From assembly GCA_026004875.1 (NCBI GenBank), contig BPJZ01000020.1, positions 1 to 53,041 on the forward strand: DNA of 53,041 nucleotides, in the 5' to 3' direction. The position numbers and the translations under genes are program-made. Below, in pieces: positions 8,677-15,829 of the stretch. Below the pieces are notes generated by a model. The model was not told the DNA's origin. It made no database searches and was given only the letters and a program-made list of their open reading frames with translations. This stretch comes from Candidatus Poribacteria bacterium. GTDB taxonomy: Bacteria; Poribacteria; WGA-4E; GCA-2687025. Position 1 is the stretch's first letter. Every line of letters starts with the position of its first letter.

Positions 8677-9284
8677 CAGGAGCGTTCACTTCCCGGAGTT
8701 GTCTCGTTCAGCAACGGTCGCACGGCCGCCTCTAGGGTCGCTTCATCAATCTGTTCGTAAAAGACGGCCCGTTTGTTGCCAGCTCTATCATAGATGATAG
8801 TCGTTGGAACGTTGCCGGGCCAATTGGGATCGACGCTTTCAATAAAGGCGGCGTACTGATCTCCGGGAGTGTCGGCTTTCAGGAAGAACTCAAAGGGGTA
8901 TCCGGTCTGTTGGATGAAGGGGATCACGTGGCTCTCAAGGGTGGCCGGGTCGTCGAACGAGACGGCAACGACGGTTACTCCTTGGTCCCCGTACCGTTCG
9001 ACCAGCCGCTGAAAGTGGGGCATCTCCTCCTTGCACGGTCCACACCAGGTGGCCCAGAAGTTCAGAACGACCACCTTTCCGCGTCGCTCCTCAAGGAGTT
9101 GTTGAATCCCTGCTGCGTCCACGGTCGGCACGGCAGGGGCCGAAGGGGCTTTCATCGTCGCCGACGAAGGGGTGGCGGCGGGGGCCGCCTGGGAGCTCGA
9201 AGCCGGCTCCGAGCTGCGGCAGCCCCCTCCCATTGCGCTCAGCAACAGCACTCCGACGATCAGCAGCGTCTTAGGGAGTCGCAC
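8676..9284 (-). CDS. TlpA/ResA-like thioredoxin-fold lipoprotein
   Basis: 202 aa membrane-anchored thiol oxidoreductase facing the periplasm. It has a signal peptide ending in the lipobox MGGGC, a Ser/Ala/Pro-rich linker to about residue 52, and a thioredoxin domain with the redox motif WATWCGPCKEEMP. The cis-Pro region is VPTTIIYD. It probably reduces apo-cytochrome or other cysteines. Start is GTG 9284 with AAGAAGGGA 7-8 nt upstream. Its first 14 bases overlap the end of the redoxin gene, and its last base overlaps ispH, so the three are one transcription unit. Confidence 0.88.
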   Translation of the reverse strand: MRLPKTLLIVGVLLLSAMGGGCRSSEPASSSQAAPAATPSSATMKAPSAPAVPTVDAAGIQQLLEERRGKVVVLNFWATWCGPCKEEMPHFQRLVERYGDQGVTVVAVSFDDPATLESHVIPFIQQTGYPFEFFLKADTPGDQYAAFIESVDPNWPGNVPTTIIYDRAGNKRAVFYEQIDEATLEAAVRPLLNETTPGSERS

Positions 9285-9978
9285 TCGGGGATCCCTTCTT
9301 GACCCGCTTGATCGTGCAGCCGAAGGCCTTCGTTTCGGTCTTGGGCAGCGGCTCTCCGGCCAAAAAGGCGGTCAGTACGTCTTGAAGCGTGTGCTCGGTT
9401 ACCTTTGCCGGGTTCTGATTGTCGTCGATCCAGCCGTGATAGATCAGCTTGAACTTCGGAGCGCCGTTCCCCTCGTGCATCGCGGCGGGCACGTCCTGGT
9501 GTGTGTGGGAACCCATCTCAGCGTGTGCGTGCGCCTGCTCCGAAGTGGGGCGGACCACCTCCAGAACGTAGATCTCCGGCGTCACTCGAGCGTCCAGCAC
9601 GTCGGCGATCTTGTTGTCTACGTCCTTGAGCACCGGGAACTCAAAGCCGTGCTCCTGAGCGTGCTCTCGGACCTCCTCGAACGGCTCCTGCCGGTTCGAG
9701 TTGATCCCGACAAACTGGATGCCCTTGTCTTTGAACGCTTTGTAGATCTCCACCATCCGTTCGTTATAGGCGTTCGAGACGGGGCACTGTGTCGCGATGA
9801 ACATCAACACGACCGCCTTGGCGTCCTTGAAGTCGCTCAGCGAGACCGGCTTGTTGTCGTGGACGTTCACCAGCGTGAAGTCGTCGATGTACTCACCGAT
9901 CTTGGGCGCTGCCGCAAACGCCGTCGCCCCCAACCCCAAACTCACAATCGCAACCAACGCAGCGATCCGCTTCCACAT
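9271..9978 (-). CDS. Exported AhpC/TSA-type redoxin with His-rich insertion
   Basis: 235 aa from ATG 9978 (AAAGGA 9 nt upstream; a longer in-frame reading adds 11 residues ahead of the signal peptide). The signal peptide WKRIAALVAIVSLGLGATAFA ends near residue 24. The redoxin fold follows, with a single active-site cysteine in TQCPVSNAY (about C65). Between the last sheet strands there is an insertion with five histidines (HAHAEMGSHTH and MHEG, about 150-168), which could bind a metal. A second cysteine occurs in the C-terminal FGCTIKR, a feature of this redoxin subfamily. Likely periplasmic. It heads the operon with the TlpA-like gene and ispH. Confidence 0.85.
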   Translation of the reverse strand: MWKRIAALVAIVSLGLGATAFAAAPKIGEYIDDFTLVNVHDNKPVSLSDFKDAKAVVLMFIATQCPVSNAYNERMVEIYKAFKDKGIQFVGINSNRQEPFEEVREHAQEHGFEFPVLKDVDNKIADVLDARVTPEIYVLEVVRPTSEQAHAHAEMGSHTHQDVPAAMHEGNGAPKFKLIYHGWIDDNQNPAKVTEHTLQDVLTAFLAGEPLPKTETKAFGCTIKRVKKGSPSATP

Positions 9979-10054
9979 GGCGCGTGTCCTTTCCTCACCG
10001 AACACCATCATCAGAGAGGTTCAGTTTCTTATAGACGCAACGCTCACTCAGGAG

Positions 10055-10082
10055 TTTATAGAACCGATCGCCGAGTTGACAA
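10055..10082 (-). promoter_or_regulatory. Putative promoter for the redoxin-TlpA-ispH operon
   Basis: On the minus strand TTGTCA (10082-10077), 16-nt spacer, TATAAA (10060-10055). It lies about 77 nt upstream of the redoxin ATG, inside the otherwise empty 10,000-10,118 gap. Confidence 0.5.
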
Positions 10083-10118
10083 CCCGGCTGAGGATTGCAG
10101 GAGCTATCTCGGCGTTGC

Positions 10119-10541
10119 TCAGGCGCCTAGGCGCTCTTTGAGCGCGTTCAGCGAGGCCCGGAAGACCCCGTTGGCCACCAGGTCCACCACTTCGGCCTCG
10201 TCGGCGGTCGGCGTGAACGAGGCGGTCCACTGGACAATGCAGGAGGCCCCGTTGTCGTCCTCCAGAACGCGCAGGCGGGCCACGTAGTCCCGGAACGGAA
10301 GGGTGCCTTCGGTAATCGCGTAGGCGTACTCCATTCCTGCCGCGTCGTAGTAAAGCAGCGGTTCGACAACATAGCCCCCGTCGGCTAACTCCAGGTGGCG
10401 AATGATGTCGTTCCCCTCAAACTTGGGGGTGCACTTGGCGACGCCGGGGTTCCACTCGCCGATGGTCAAGAAACCTCCGATGATCGCCCAGACCTCTCGG
10501 GCGGGCTTCGCGAACTTCACCGTTACAGCTACTTTGGCCAT
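10119..10541 (-). CDS. SRPBCC/START-like polyketide cyclase-type protein
   Basis: 140 aa. The pattern VAVTVKFAKPAREVWAIIG...WNPGVAKCTP, then GGYVVEPLLYYDAA, AYAITEGTLPFRDYVARLRV and a long C-terminal helix ending NALKERLG is that of the SRPBCC (Bet v 1-like) superfamily, which binds hydrophobic ligands in a deep pocket. No catalytic function can be assigned. The ATG at 10541 has an AAAAGGAG site 9 nt upstream and is preferred over longer in-frame starts. It follows a terminator hairpin, so it is probably transcribed on its own. Confidence 0.85.
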   Translation of the reverse strand: MAKVAVTVKFAKPAREVWAIIGGFLTIGEWNPGVAKCTPKFEGNDIIRHLELADGGYVVEPLLYYDAAGMEYAYAITEGTLPFRDYVARLRVLEDDNGASCIVQWTASFTPTADEAEVVDLVANGVFRASLNALKERLGA

Positions 10542-10587
10542 GCCGGCTTTCTCCTTTTCCATTGAGTGGGATTTCGTTCGGGGCGAT

Positions 10588-10628
10588 AAAAAAGACCGAC
10601 CTCGGAGAGAGTCTCTCACCGACGTCGG
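10588..10628 (-). terminator. Intrinsic terminator after the secreted lectin-like gene
   Basis: Read on the minus strand, CCGAC-g-TCGG-t-GAG pairs with CTC-t-CCGA-g-GTCGG (12 pairs, two mismatches) over 10628-10596, and TCTTTTTT follows. It would separate the lectin-like gene from the SRPBCC gene. Confidence 0.65.
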
Positions 10629-10664
10629 CTCTGTGCAACGGGAAGACGGCTTAGTGCAGCGCCT

Positions 10665-11462
10665 TCAGAAGGGCCCAGGCGGTGGGTAGCTTCCCCTGCG
10701 GGTCCACGCCCAGGCGGTGGGTAGCTTCCCCTGCGGGTCCACGGCCAGCGGCCCTCCGGGGCCGTAAACGACGATGTTCGCAAAGTCGGAGGGACAGGTT
10801 GAGACGCCGATTCCCGCCGGACCGTCGGGGATCTCCGCGTCCTCGAACTCTCCGACTTTGGGCGGCGTCTTCCCCGCCAGAATGTCTTCTAGCGGCATCA
10901 GCTCGCCAAAGTAGGCCTCCATCTTCGAGCCTTCGACGCGGAGCATCATCGTGTAGCCGGTGTTCCCCGTGTTGTCAATCGCCAGGCCGAGCGGTCCCCG
11001 ATCAAAGGGGTTTCCTCCCTGATCCAGAAAGCAGACCCCCTCCTTGAAGATCGCCGGACCTAAAAACCAGCTGTGGCTGTAGTGACCATCGGCCCCGCCG
11101 GCGACGTAGGAGTAATAGCGGTCCTCCCCCTGGTAGCGAAAGATGATCGCAATCCCGTCATCGTCCCGCCACCAGGCGTTGAAGGCGACCGTGTAGTCGG
11201 ACCAACCGGTCATGTCCACCTCTGGGAAGAGCACCTTGGAGGTGGCGCCGCAGCCGTCCGCGGTCTGCTTCAGCCGTCCATCGGCCGCATCGAAGATGAG
11301 AATCCCAGGCGTGACGACGTTGTCGTTCCACTTCTGGGGATCTTCAACCGATCTGTTGGGAATCGGATCCTCCCCTGTGAACGCGGCAAACAGCAACTGT
11401 CCCCATGCCAACGGGGCGACCCCCAAGAGAACCGCTCCGATCAGCCAAAAGCCTCGTCGCAT
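10665..11462 (-). CDS. Secreted concanavalin/LamG-like protein, 3' end altered by duplication
   Basis: 265 aa as the sequence stands. ATG 11462 has GGGAGG just upstream. A signal peptide (RRGFWLIGAVLLGVAPLAWG) is followed by a beta-rich domain: WSDYTVAFNAWWRDDDGIAIIFRYQGEDRYYSYV resembles the jelly-roll domains (DUF1080/LamG-like) that bind glycans. No catalytic residues can be named. The C-terminus is odd: a 35-bp tandem duplication (10673-10742) repeats the codons for VDPQGKLPTAWA and shifts the frame, giving the tail WTRRGSYPPPGPF. With one copy removed the protein would end AWALLKALH at 10651. A terminator follows. Confidence 0.75.
   Translation of the reverse strand: MRRGFWLIGAVLLGVAPLAWGQLLFAAFTGEDPIPNRSVEDPQKWNDNVVTPGILIFDAADGRLKQTADGCGATSKVLFPEVDMTGWSDYTVAFNAWWRDDDGIAIIFRYQGEDRYYSYVAGGADGHYSHSWFLGPAIFKEGVCFLDQGGNPFDRGPLGLAIDNTGNTGYTMMLRVEGSKMEAYFGELMPLEDILAGKTPPKVGEFEDAEIPDGPAGIGVSTCPSDFANIVVYGPGGPLAVDPQGKLPTAWAWTRRGSYPPPGPF
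10673..10742. repeat. Perfect 35-bp tandem duplication
   Basis: Bases 10673-10707 and 10708-10742 are identical with no spacer. The unit is not a multiple of three and lies in the last codons of the lectin-like gene, changing its reading frame. Confidence 0.95.
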
Positions 11463-11540
11463 GCTTACCTCCCTTCCTGAATCACGTGGCCCAAGCCACC
11501 TCAAACGGCGATGATCGCTACTCTGATATTACAGAACCAT

Positions 11541-11569
11541 TTCGAAAATGCAAAGAGGAAATTTTCGAA
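11541..11569. promoter_or_regulatory. Operator-like inverted repeat in a divergent intergenic region
   Basis: TTCGAAAAT (11541-11549) is mirrored by ATTTTCGAA (11561-11569) across an 11-nt spacer. It lies in a locally AT-rich patch of the 364-nt gap between the lectin-like gene (minus) and the epimerase (plus). No T-run follows, so a protein-binding site is more likely than a terminator. The rest of this gap (11463-11826) contains only the promoter noted below; a 72-codon frame there has no coding character. Confidence 0.45.
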
Positions 11570-11735
11570 GAGAATGAGTACTAGGCAGGGCACCTTCTCA
11601 GCCCGATCTTGGCTCTCTCCCATCATCGGAACCGTGAGCGGACAATCCCTCAAGCAGGGCGCGTGGGGAGCTCCCTGGCATTTGATGTTTTTCCCCGCGC
11701 CGTCATCTTTTGGTGGCAAGGGGATCTCCTTTTAC

Positions 11736-11764
11736 TTGCCCTCTGGACCTCCCTCCCTTAGGAT
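11736..11764 (+). promoter_or_regulatory. Putative promoter for the sugar epimerase gene
   Basis: TTGCCC (11736-11741), 17-nt spacer, TAGGAT (11759-11764), about 63 nt upstream of ATG 11827. Confidence 0.4.
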
Positions 11765-11826
11765 AGAGGACTCAGAATCAACCTGGTGGCTGGCCGACTC
11801 ACCGAGGTGACACAGGAGGATTTGTG

Positions 11827-12708
11827 ATGCGCATTGCGATGCATAACTGGATGCGACCGGAGCCGCTGGAGAAGACACTCGCTCGGTTGGCCGAGTGTGG
11901 GTATGACGCTATCGAGATCAGCGGCGAGCCAGAGCTGTACCCCGTCGAAGAGACGCGCAAGCTGCTAGAAAAGTACGGCATTGCCTGTTGGGGGGCCGTC
12001 TCGATCATGACCGAGGGGCGGGGACTGACCCTTCGGGATCGCTATCTCCGCGAAGGGACTGTGCTCTACCTTCAAGACTGCGTTCGGATGGTGGCTGGAC
12101 TAGGCGGGGAGATTCTCACCACCGTTCCGGCGACGGTGGGAAAGATCGCCCCCGACGGCACGGTTGAGCAGGAGTGGCAGTGGGCCGTGGACGGCCTCAA
12201 GCGGGTGGCCGACGTGGCGCGCGAGCTGGGCGTTAAGATCGCTATCGAACCGATCAATCGGTTCGAGACCTACTTCATCAACCGGGCCGATCAGGCGCTG
12301 GCGTTGGCCGAGGCCGTTGGAGAGGACATCTGTGTCTGTCTGGACGCCTTTCACATGAACATCGAAGAAGAAGATGTTCAGGCGGCCATCCGCTCCGCCG
12401 GCTCGAAGCTGATTGACTTCCACGTCGCCGACTCGAACCGAAAACCTCCCGGTCAGGGACACTTCGATTGGCAGACGACGATTCAGACCCTGCGAGAGAT
12501 CGGTTTCTCCGGTTGCCTGACCGTCGAGTTTGTCAATCCAATCGATCGGACCATTCTGGCCCAGACACGGGAGGACACCGAGACCACGGGGGATGCCGCT
12601 CAGCTGAAATTCATCCAGGATCACGGCGGAGGCGTTCTGAGCGATGCGGAGTACACTCAGGCGACTCGAGATTCCGTTCAGTATCTGCGGCGGCTGCTGG
12701 GCTCGTAA
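11827..12708 (+). CDS. Sugar phosphate isomerase/epimerase, D-tagatose/D-psicose 3-epimerase-like
   Basis: 293 aa TIM barrel of the xylose isomerase-like (AP_endonuc_2) superfamily. The four metal ligands of the ketose 3-epimerases can be placed: Glu in IEPINRFETYF, Asp in CLDAFHMNIEE, His in DFHVADSNRKPPGQGH and Glu in LTVEFV. It probably epimerises a free or phosphorylated ketose at C3; the precise sugar is not predictable. ATG 11827 has an ideal AGGAGGA 6 nt upstream; the adjacent GTG at 11824 is too close to it. It stands upstream of a PhyH-DUF362 pair that has its own promoter. Confidence 0.88.
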   Translation: MRIAMHNWMRPEPLEKTLARLAECGYDAIEISGEPELYPVEETRKLLEKYGIACWGAVSIMTEGRGLTLRDRYLREGTVLYLQDCVRMVAGLGGEILTTVPATVGKIAPDGTVEQEWQWAVDGLKRVADVARELGVKIAIEPINRFETYFINRADQALALAEAVGEDICVCLDAFHMNIEEEDVQAAIRSAGSKLIDFHVADSNRKPPGQGHFDWQTTIQTLREIGFSGCLTVEFVNPIDRTILAQTREDTETTGDAAQLKFIQDHGGGVLSDAEYTQATRDSVQYLRRLLGS

Positions 12709-12739
12709 GCGATCGCTAGTGATGGAGTCTCGATTTTCA

Positions 12740-12768
12740 TTGCATCTCTCTTCGAGAGCGAGTAGAAC
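12740..12768 (+). promoter_or_regulatory. Putative promoter for the PhyH-DUF362 pair
   Basis: TTGCAT (12740-12745), 17-nt spacer containing CTCTCTTCGAGAG, TAGAAC (12763-12768), about 40 nt upstream of ATG 12808. Confidence 0.4.
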
Positions 12769-12807
12769 TTTTTAAGTGGGAGACGGGAGGCCGAGGAGAG
12801 GGGAGGT

Positions 12808-13713
12808 ATGGGACCATTTCGGGTTGCCAACGCCCTTTTGGAGCATCCGGAGCGGCTGCGCGCTCAGGCCGAGGAGGACGGGTACCTCTTTTTTGAAGGG
12901 CTGCTGGACCCCTTGCGGATTGCCGGTCTTCGGACGGCGTTTGCGGAGATTTTAGAACGGCATGGGTGGTTGGACCCAGGGACCGATCGGTTGGAGCTTC
13001 GCTCGTCGCGTCCCGCCATTGTGGAGGGGATGGAAGCCTACTGGCCGGTGCTGGCCGACTTCCAGCGGCTGGAGGAGTTTCACGCCCTGGCCCACGATCC
13101 GGCGCTGGTGGATCTGTTCGAGAAGCTGTTTGGAGGGGCTGTTTTGGTGCATCCGCGGAACATCGGACGAATCATGTTTCCCAGCACGCCACCAACCCCA
13201 CCCCATCAGGACTACGTGCACATTCAAGGCACGCCGAACACCTGGACGGCCTGGATTCCCCTAATGGACATCCCTCCAGAGCTAGGTGGGCTGGAGGTGC
13301 TGCCGGGTAGCCATCGGTGGGGGCTGCTCTCTGTCCGACGGATGCCCGGTGCGGGCGGCGTCGGGGTGAGCCGTTCTGTTGACGAGTCCCAGTGGGTAGG
13401 GGGCCCCTTTGCGGCGGGGGACGTGTTGATCTTTCACAGTTGGACGGTTCACCGGGGCCGTCCCAATCGTACTTCGGATCGGCTTCGCCTTTCGGTGGAC
13501 TATCGTTACCAGCCGGTTGGGGAGCCGGTGACCGCCGATTCGCTTCGACCTCACTTCAATCGTTTTGACTGGGAGTTCGTCTATCGGGATTGGAAGTCGG
13601 AGACGTTGAAGTACTACTGGCAGCGGCTTCCATTGCAGATCGTCTCGTACGATCCGGGGTTGGTGCGCTTTGCCGCCGAACCGGGAGGCCAACAGGAGGG
13701 AGAACGCCGATGA
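12808..13713 (+). CDS. Phytanoyl-CoA dioxygenase (PhyH) family protein
   Basis: 301 aa non-haem Fe(II)/2-oxoglutarate dioxygenase. The facial triad is visible: HxD in PPHQDYVH (about residues 132-137) and the distal His in FHSWTVHRGRPN, with the 2-oxoglutarate-binding Arg likely in the following RLRLSVDYRY strand. These enzymes hydroxylate unactivated carbons; the substrate is unknown. A GGGGAGG site precedes ATG 12808. Its TGA overlaps the ATG of the DUF362 gene (ATGA), so the two proteins are coupled. A cytoplasmic O2-dependent enzyme alongside anaerobic PFOR suggests a facultative or microaerophilic host. Confidence 0.9.
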   Translation: MGPFRVANALLEHPERLRAQAEEDGYLFFEGLLDPLRIAGLRTAFAEILERHGWLDPGTDRLELRSSRPAIVEGMEAYWPVLADFQRLEEFHALAHDPALVDLFEKLFGGAVLVHPRNIGRIMFPSTPPTPPHQDYVHIQGTPNTWTAWIPLMDIPPELGGLEVLPGSHRWGLLSVRRMPGAGGVGVSRSVDESQWVGGPFAAGDVLIFHSWTVHRGRPNRTSDRLRLSVDYRYQPVGEPVTADSLRPHFNRFDWEFVYRDWKSETLKYYWQRLPLQIVSYDPGLVRFAAEPGGQQEGERR

Positions 13714-14684
13714 GTCGAGTGGCTCTGGAAAACACCTTTCAGCGCCGGAGCGGCGTCCTGAGTGCCCTTCGACGGGTGCGCGAGACGATTCTCCCCCGGA
13801 TCGCCTCGCCGGTGCTCATCAAGCCGAACTTCCTTTCCAGTGGGAACCAGTACGCTTCGACCCACGCCGACGCCGTGCGGGGGGTGCTCGACTTTCTGAC
13901 TCAAGAGCTACCCAAACCACCCCAGGAGGTCTGGATCGCCGAGGGCGGCAACGAGCGATACAGCGGCGAGGCTTTTCGTAACTTCGGCTACGAGCGGCTG
14001 CCGGAGGAGTACCCCTTTCCGATCCGGCTGATCGACCTGCACCAAGAGACCGAGTGGGAGGAGGCCTCCATCGAGTTGGCCGACGGGAGCCGAACGACGG
14101 TCGGCGTCCCCAAGACGGTCCTCCGGAGCCCCTGTCGCATCTCGGTGGCCGTCGCCAAGACCCACGACGTGCTTTATACGACGTTGGCGCTCAAGAACAT
14201 GATCATGGGTACCATTCGGAAAGAGGATCGGGTCAAGATGCACGGGTTCCCGTCCCATCCGGAGCGCCAGCGGCCTCGGGAGTGCCAAGTGCTCAATCGG
14301 AATCTCATCCGGCTCTCGCGCTGGTTAACGCCGGAGATCGCCGTCATTGATGGGGTCGTCGGTCTGGAGGGAGACGGGCCGGGAGGGCGCGATATCGTGC
14401 CGTTTGGGGCCGTCTTCGCCGGCGCCGACGTGTGGGCGGTGGACGCCGTCTGCACCGCAGCGATGGGTTTTGACCCAAGGCAGTTAGGCGTCTTCCTCTA
14501 TGCCGAGCGATTGGGTCTAGGCGTGACCGATTTGGAGCGCATCCAGGTGCTCGGGGCGCCTATTGAGGCGGTCCGGCGGCAGTTTCGGCCGCATCGGTGG
14601 TATGAGCATCAGCGCCGCTGGGAGGAGCCGGAAGCGGTCGAGCCGTTCTTCCAGGAGGTTCAAACCTTGATGAGGGCCTCCTGA
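13710..14684 (+). CDS. DUF362 domain protein
   Basis: 324 aa. DUF362 signatures are IKPNFLSSGNQYASTHADAV, VWIAEGGNERYSG, VAVAKTHDVLYTTLALKNMIMGT and the C-terminal VIDGVVGLEGDGPGG and GADVWAVDAVCTAAMGF. This family includes proteins with and without ferredoxin domains; no CxxCxxC cluster motif is present here, so it is the stand-alone form. Biochemical function is not established. ATG 13710 sits in the overlap with PhyH, with AGGAGGGAG upstream, and is preferred over a longer in-frame start within PhyH. Confidence 0.87.
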   Translation: MSRVALENTFQRRSGVLSALRRVRETILPRIASPVLIKPNFLSSGNQYASTHADAVRGVLDFLTQELPKPPQEVWIAEGGNERYSGEAFRNFGYERLPEEYPFPIRLIDLHQETEWEEASIELADGSRTTVGVPKTVLRSPCRISVAVAKTHDVLYTTLALKNMIMGTIRKEDRVKMHGFPSHPERQRPRECQVLNRNLIRLSRWLTPEIAVIDGVVGLEGDGPGGRDIVPFGAVFAGADVWAVDAVCTAAMGFDPRQLGVFLYAERLGLGVTDLERIQVLGAPIEAVRRQFRPHRWYEHQRRWEEPEAVEPFFQEVQTLMRAS

Positions 14685-14711
14685 AGGCTGTGAGGGTAAC
14701 TGGGAGTTGCT

Positions 14712-15785
14712 ATGCTGAGAAATCTGTTTCGTCGGTTTCCCAAGCCGGAGTCACGGGGTGAGGAGCAGGGGGTTGAAGCCCCCAAGGAGGGGTCCGTCCC
14801 CGTAGCCCAAGAGGAGGCGTCGGCCTCCTCTTGGGCCGACCAGCCCCAAGCGGAGGGGTTCTTTCAGCGGCTCCGGGCCGGTTTGTCCAAGACGCGGCAG
14901 GCGTTGGTCGGTCCGCTGGCCGGCCTGCTCCAGCGGGGCCGGCGGGTGGACGAGACCCTCTTTGAGGAGCTGGAAGAGGTGCTGATCCGGGCCGATGTCG
15001 GGGTGCAGACGACGCTCTACCTCTTGGATCGGCTCCGCGAGGAGGCTCGGCGGCGGGGAATTCGCGACGCTGCAGATCTGGAGACCGTGTTGAAGGAGGA
15101 GATTCTCAACCTCCTTGGCCGAGAGCCGGAACCGATCGAGCTTTCCCGAGCGCGCCCCTTTGTGCTGATGGTGGTCGGCGTGAACGGCGTCGGCAAGACC
15201 ACCACCATCGGGAAACTAGCCGCGCGCTATAAGGGAGAGGGGAAGCGCGTCCTCATCGCTGCTGGGGACACCTTTCGGGCGGCGGCCATCGATCAGTTGG
15301 AGGTCTGGGCTCAGCGGGCCGGCGCCGAGCTCATCAAGCAACACGAGGGGGCCGACGCTGCCGCCGTCGTCTACGACGCGATCCAGGCGGCCAAGGCCCG
15401 CAACGCCGACCTGCTGATCGTGGACACCGCCGGACGGCTCCACACCAAAAAGAACCTGATGCGAGAGCTGGAGAAGATCGGGCGGGTGGCCGCGCGAGAG
15501 GTGGCAGGCGCCCCCCATGAGGTGTTGTTGGTTCTCGACGCGACGACCGGCCAGAACGCCGTTCAGCAGGCTCGCGAGTTCCGAGAGATCGTTCCGGTCA
15601 CCGGCATCGCTCTTACCAAACTGGACAGCAGCGCTAAAGGGGGCATCGTGATTGCTGTTCGGCACGAGCTGGGCATTCCGGTGAAACTGATCGGCATCGG
15701 CGAGCGAATTGACGACTTGAGGACCTTCGATCCTCAAGCCTTTGTGGAGGCGCTGTTCGCGCGCGATTCTGAAGCCGCTGCCTGA
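14712..15785 (+). CDS. ftsY: Signal recognition particle receptor
   Basis: 357 aa GTPase that docks ribosome-SRP complexes at the inner membrane. After an acidic low-complexity A-region (to about residue 50), the NG domain shows G1 [15 protein letters not shown] (about 156-170), [13 protein letters not shown]3 [14 protein letters not shown]4 [12 protein letters not shown] and the closing [17 protein letters not shown] 14712 follows a weak GGGAG site. A 13-bp inverted repeat lies in the coding region for the A-region. It is 44 nt upstream of the McrB-like gene and in the same direction, so read-through into the defence module is possible. Confidence 0.96.
   Translation: MLRNLFRRFPKPESRGEEQGVEAPKEGSVPVAQEEASASSWADQPQAEGFFQRLRAGLSKTRQALVGPLAGLLQRGRRVDETLFEELEEVLIRADVGVQTTLYLLDRLREEARRRGIRDAADLETVLKEEILNLLGREPEPIELSRARPFVLMVVGVNGVGKTTTIGKLAARYKGEGKRVLIAAGDTFRAAAIDQLEVWAQRAGAELIKQHEGADAAAVVYDAIQAAKARNADLLIVDTAGRLHTKKNLMRELEKIGRVAAREVAGAPHEVLLVLDATTGQNAVQQAREFREIVPVTGIALTKLDSSAKGGIVIAVRHELGIPVKLIGIGERIDDLRTFDPQAFVEALFARDSEAAA
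14805..14836. repeat. 13-bp perfect inverted repeat inside ftsY
   Basis: GCCCAAGAGGAGG (14805-14817) and its exact complement CCTCCTCTTGGGC (14824-14836) flank a 6-nt loop, about 95 nt after the ftsY start codon. A smaller GGGGG/CCCCC hairpin lies just upstream (14768-14783). The encoded residues are the variable linker EEASASSWA. Confidence 0.85.
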
Positions 15786-15829
15786 GAGCTGGAGGGGTTC
15801 CGCCGAGAAAGGATCCGTCAGGAGCTGTC

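Noticed and set aside
7513..8760. 415-codon plus-strand open frame opposite ispH
   Set aside because: Antisense shadow of IspH, caused by GC-rich codon use; IspH has all cluster cysteines.
11501..11719. Possible 72-codon gene on the minus strand in the epimerase/lectin intergenic region
   Set aside because: Atypical composition, no ribosome site, and it spans the palindrome and AT-rich region that look regulatory.
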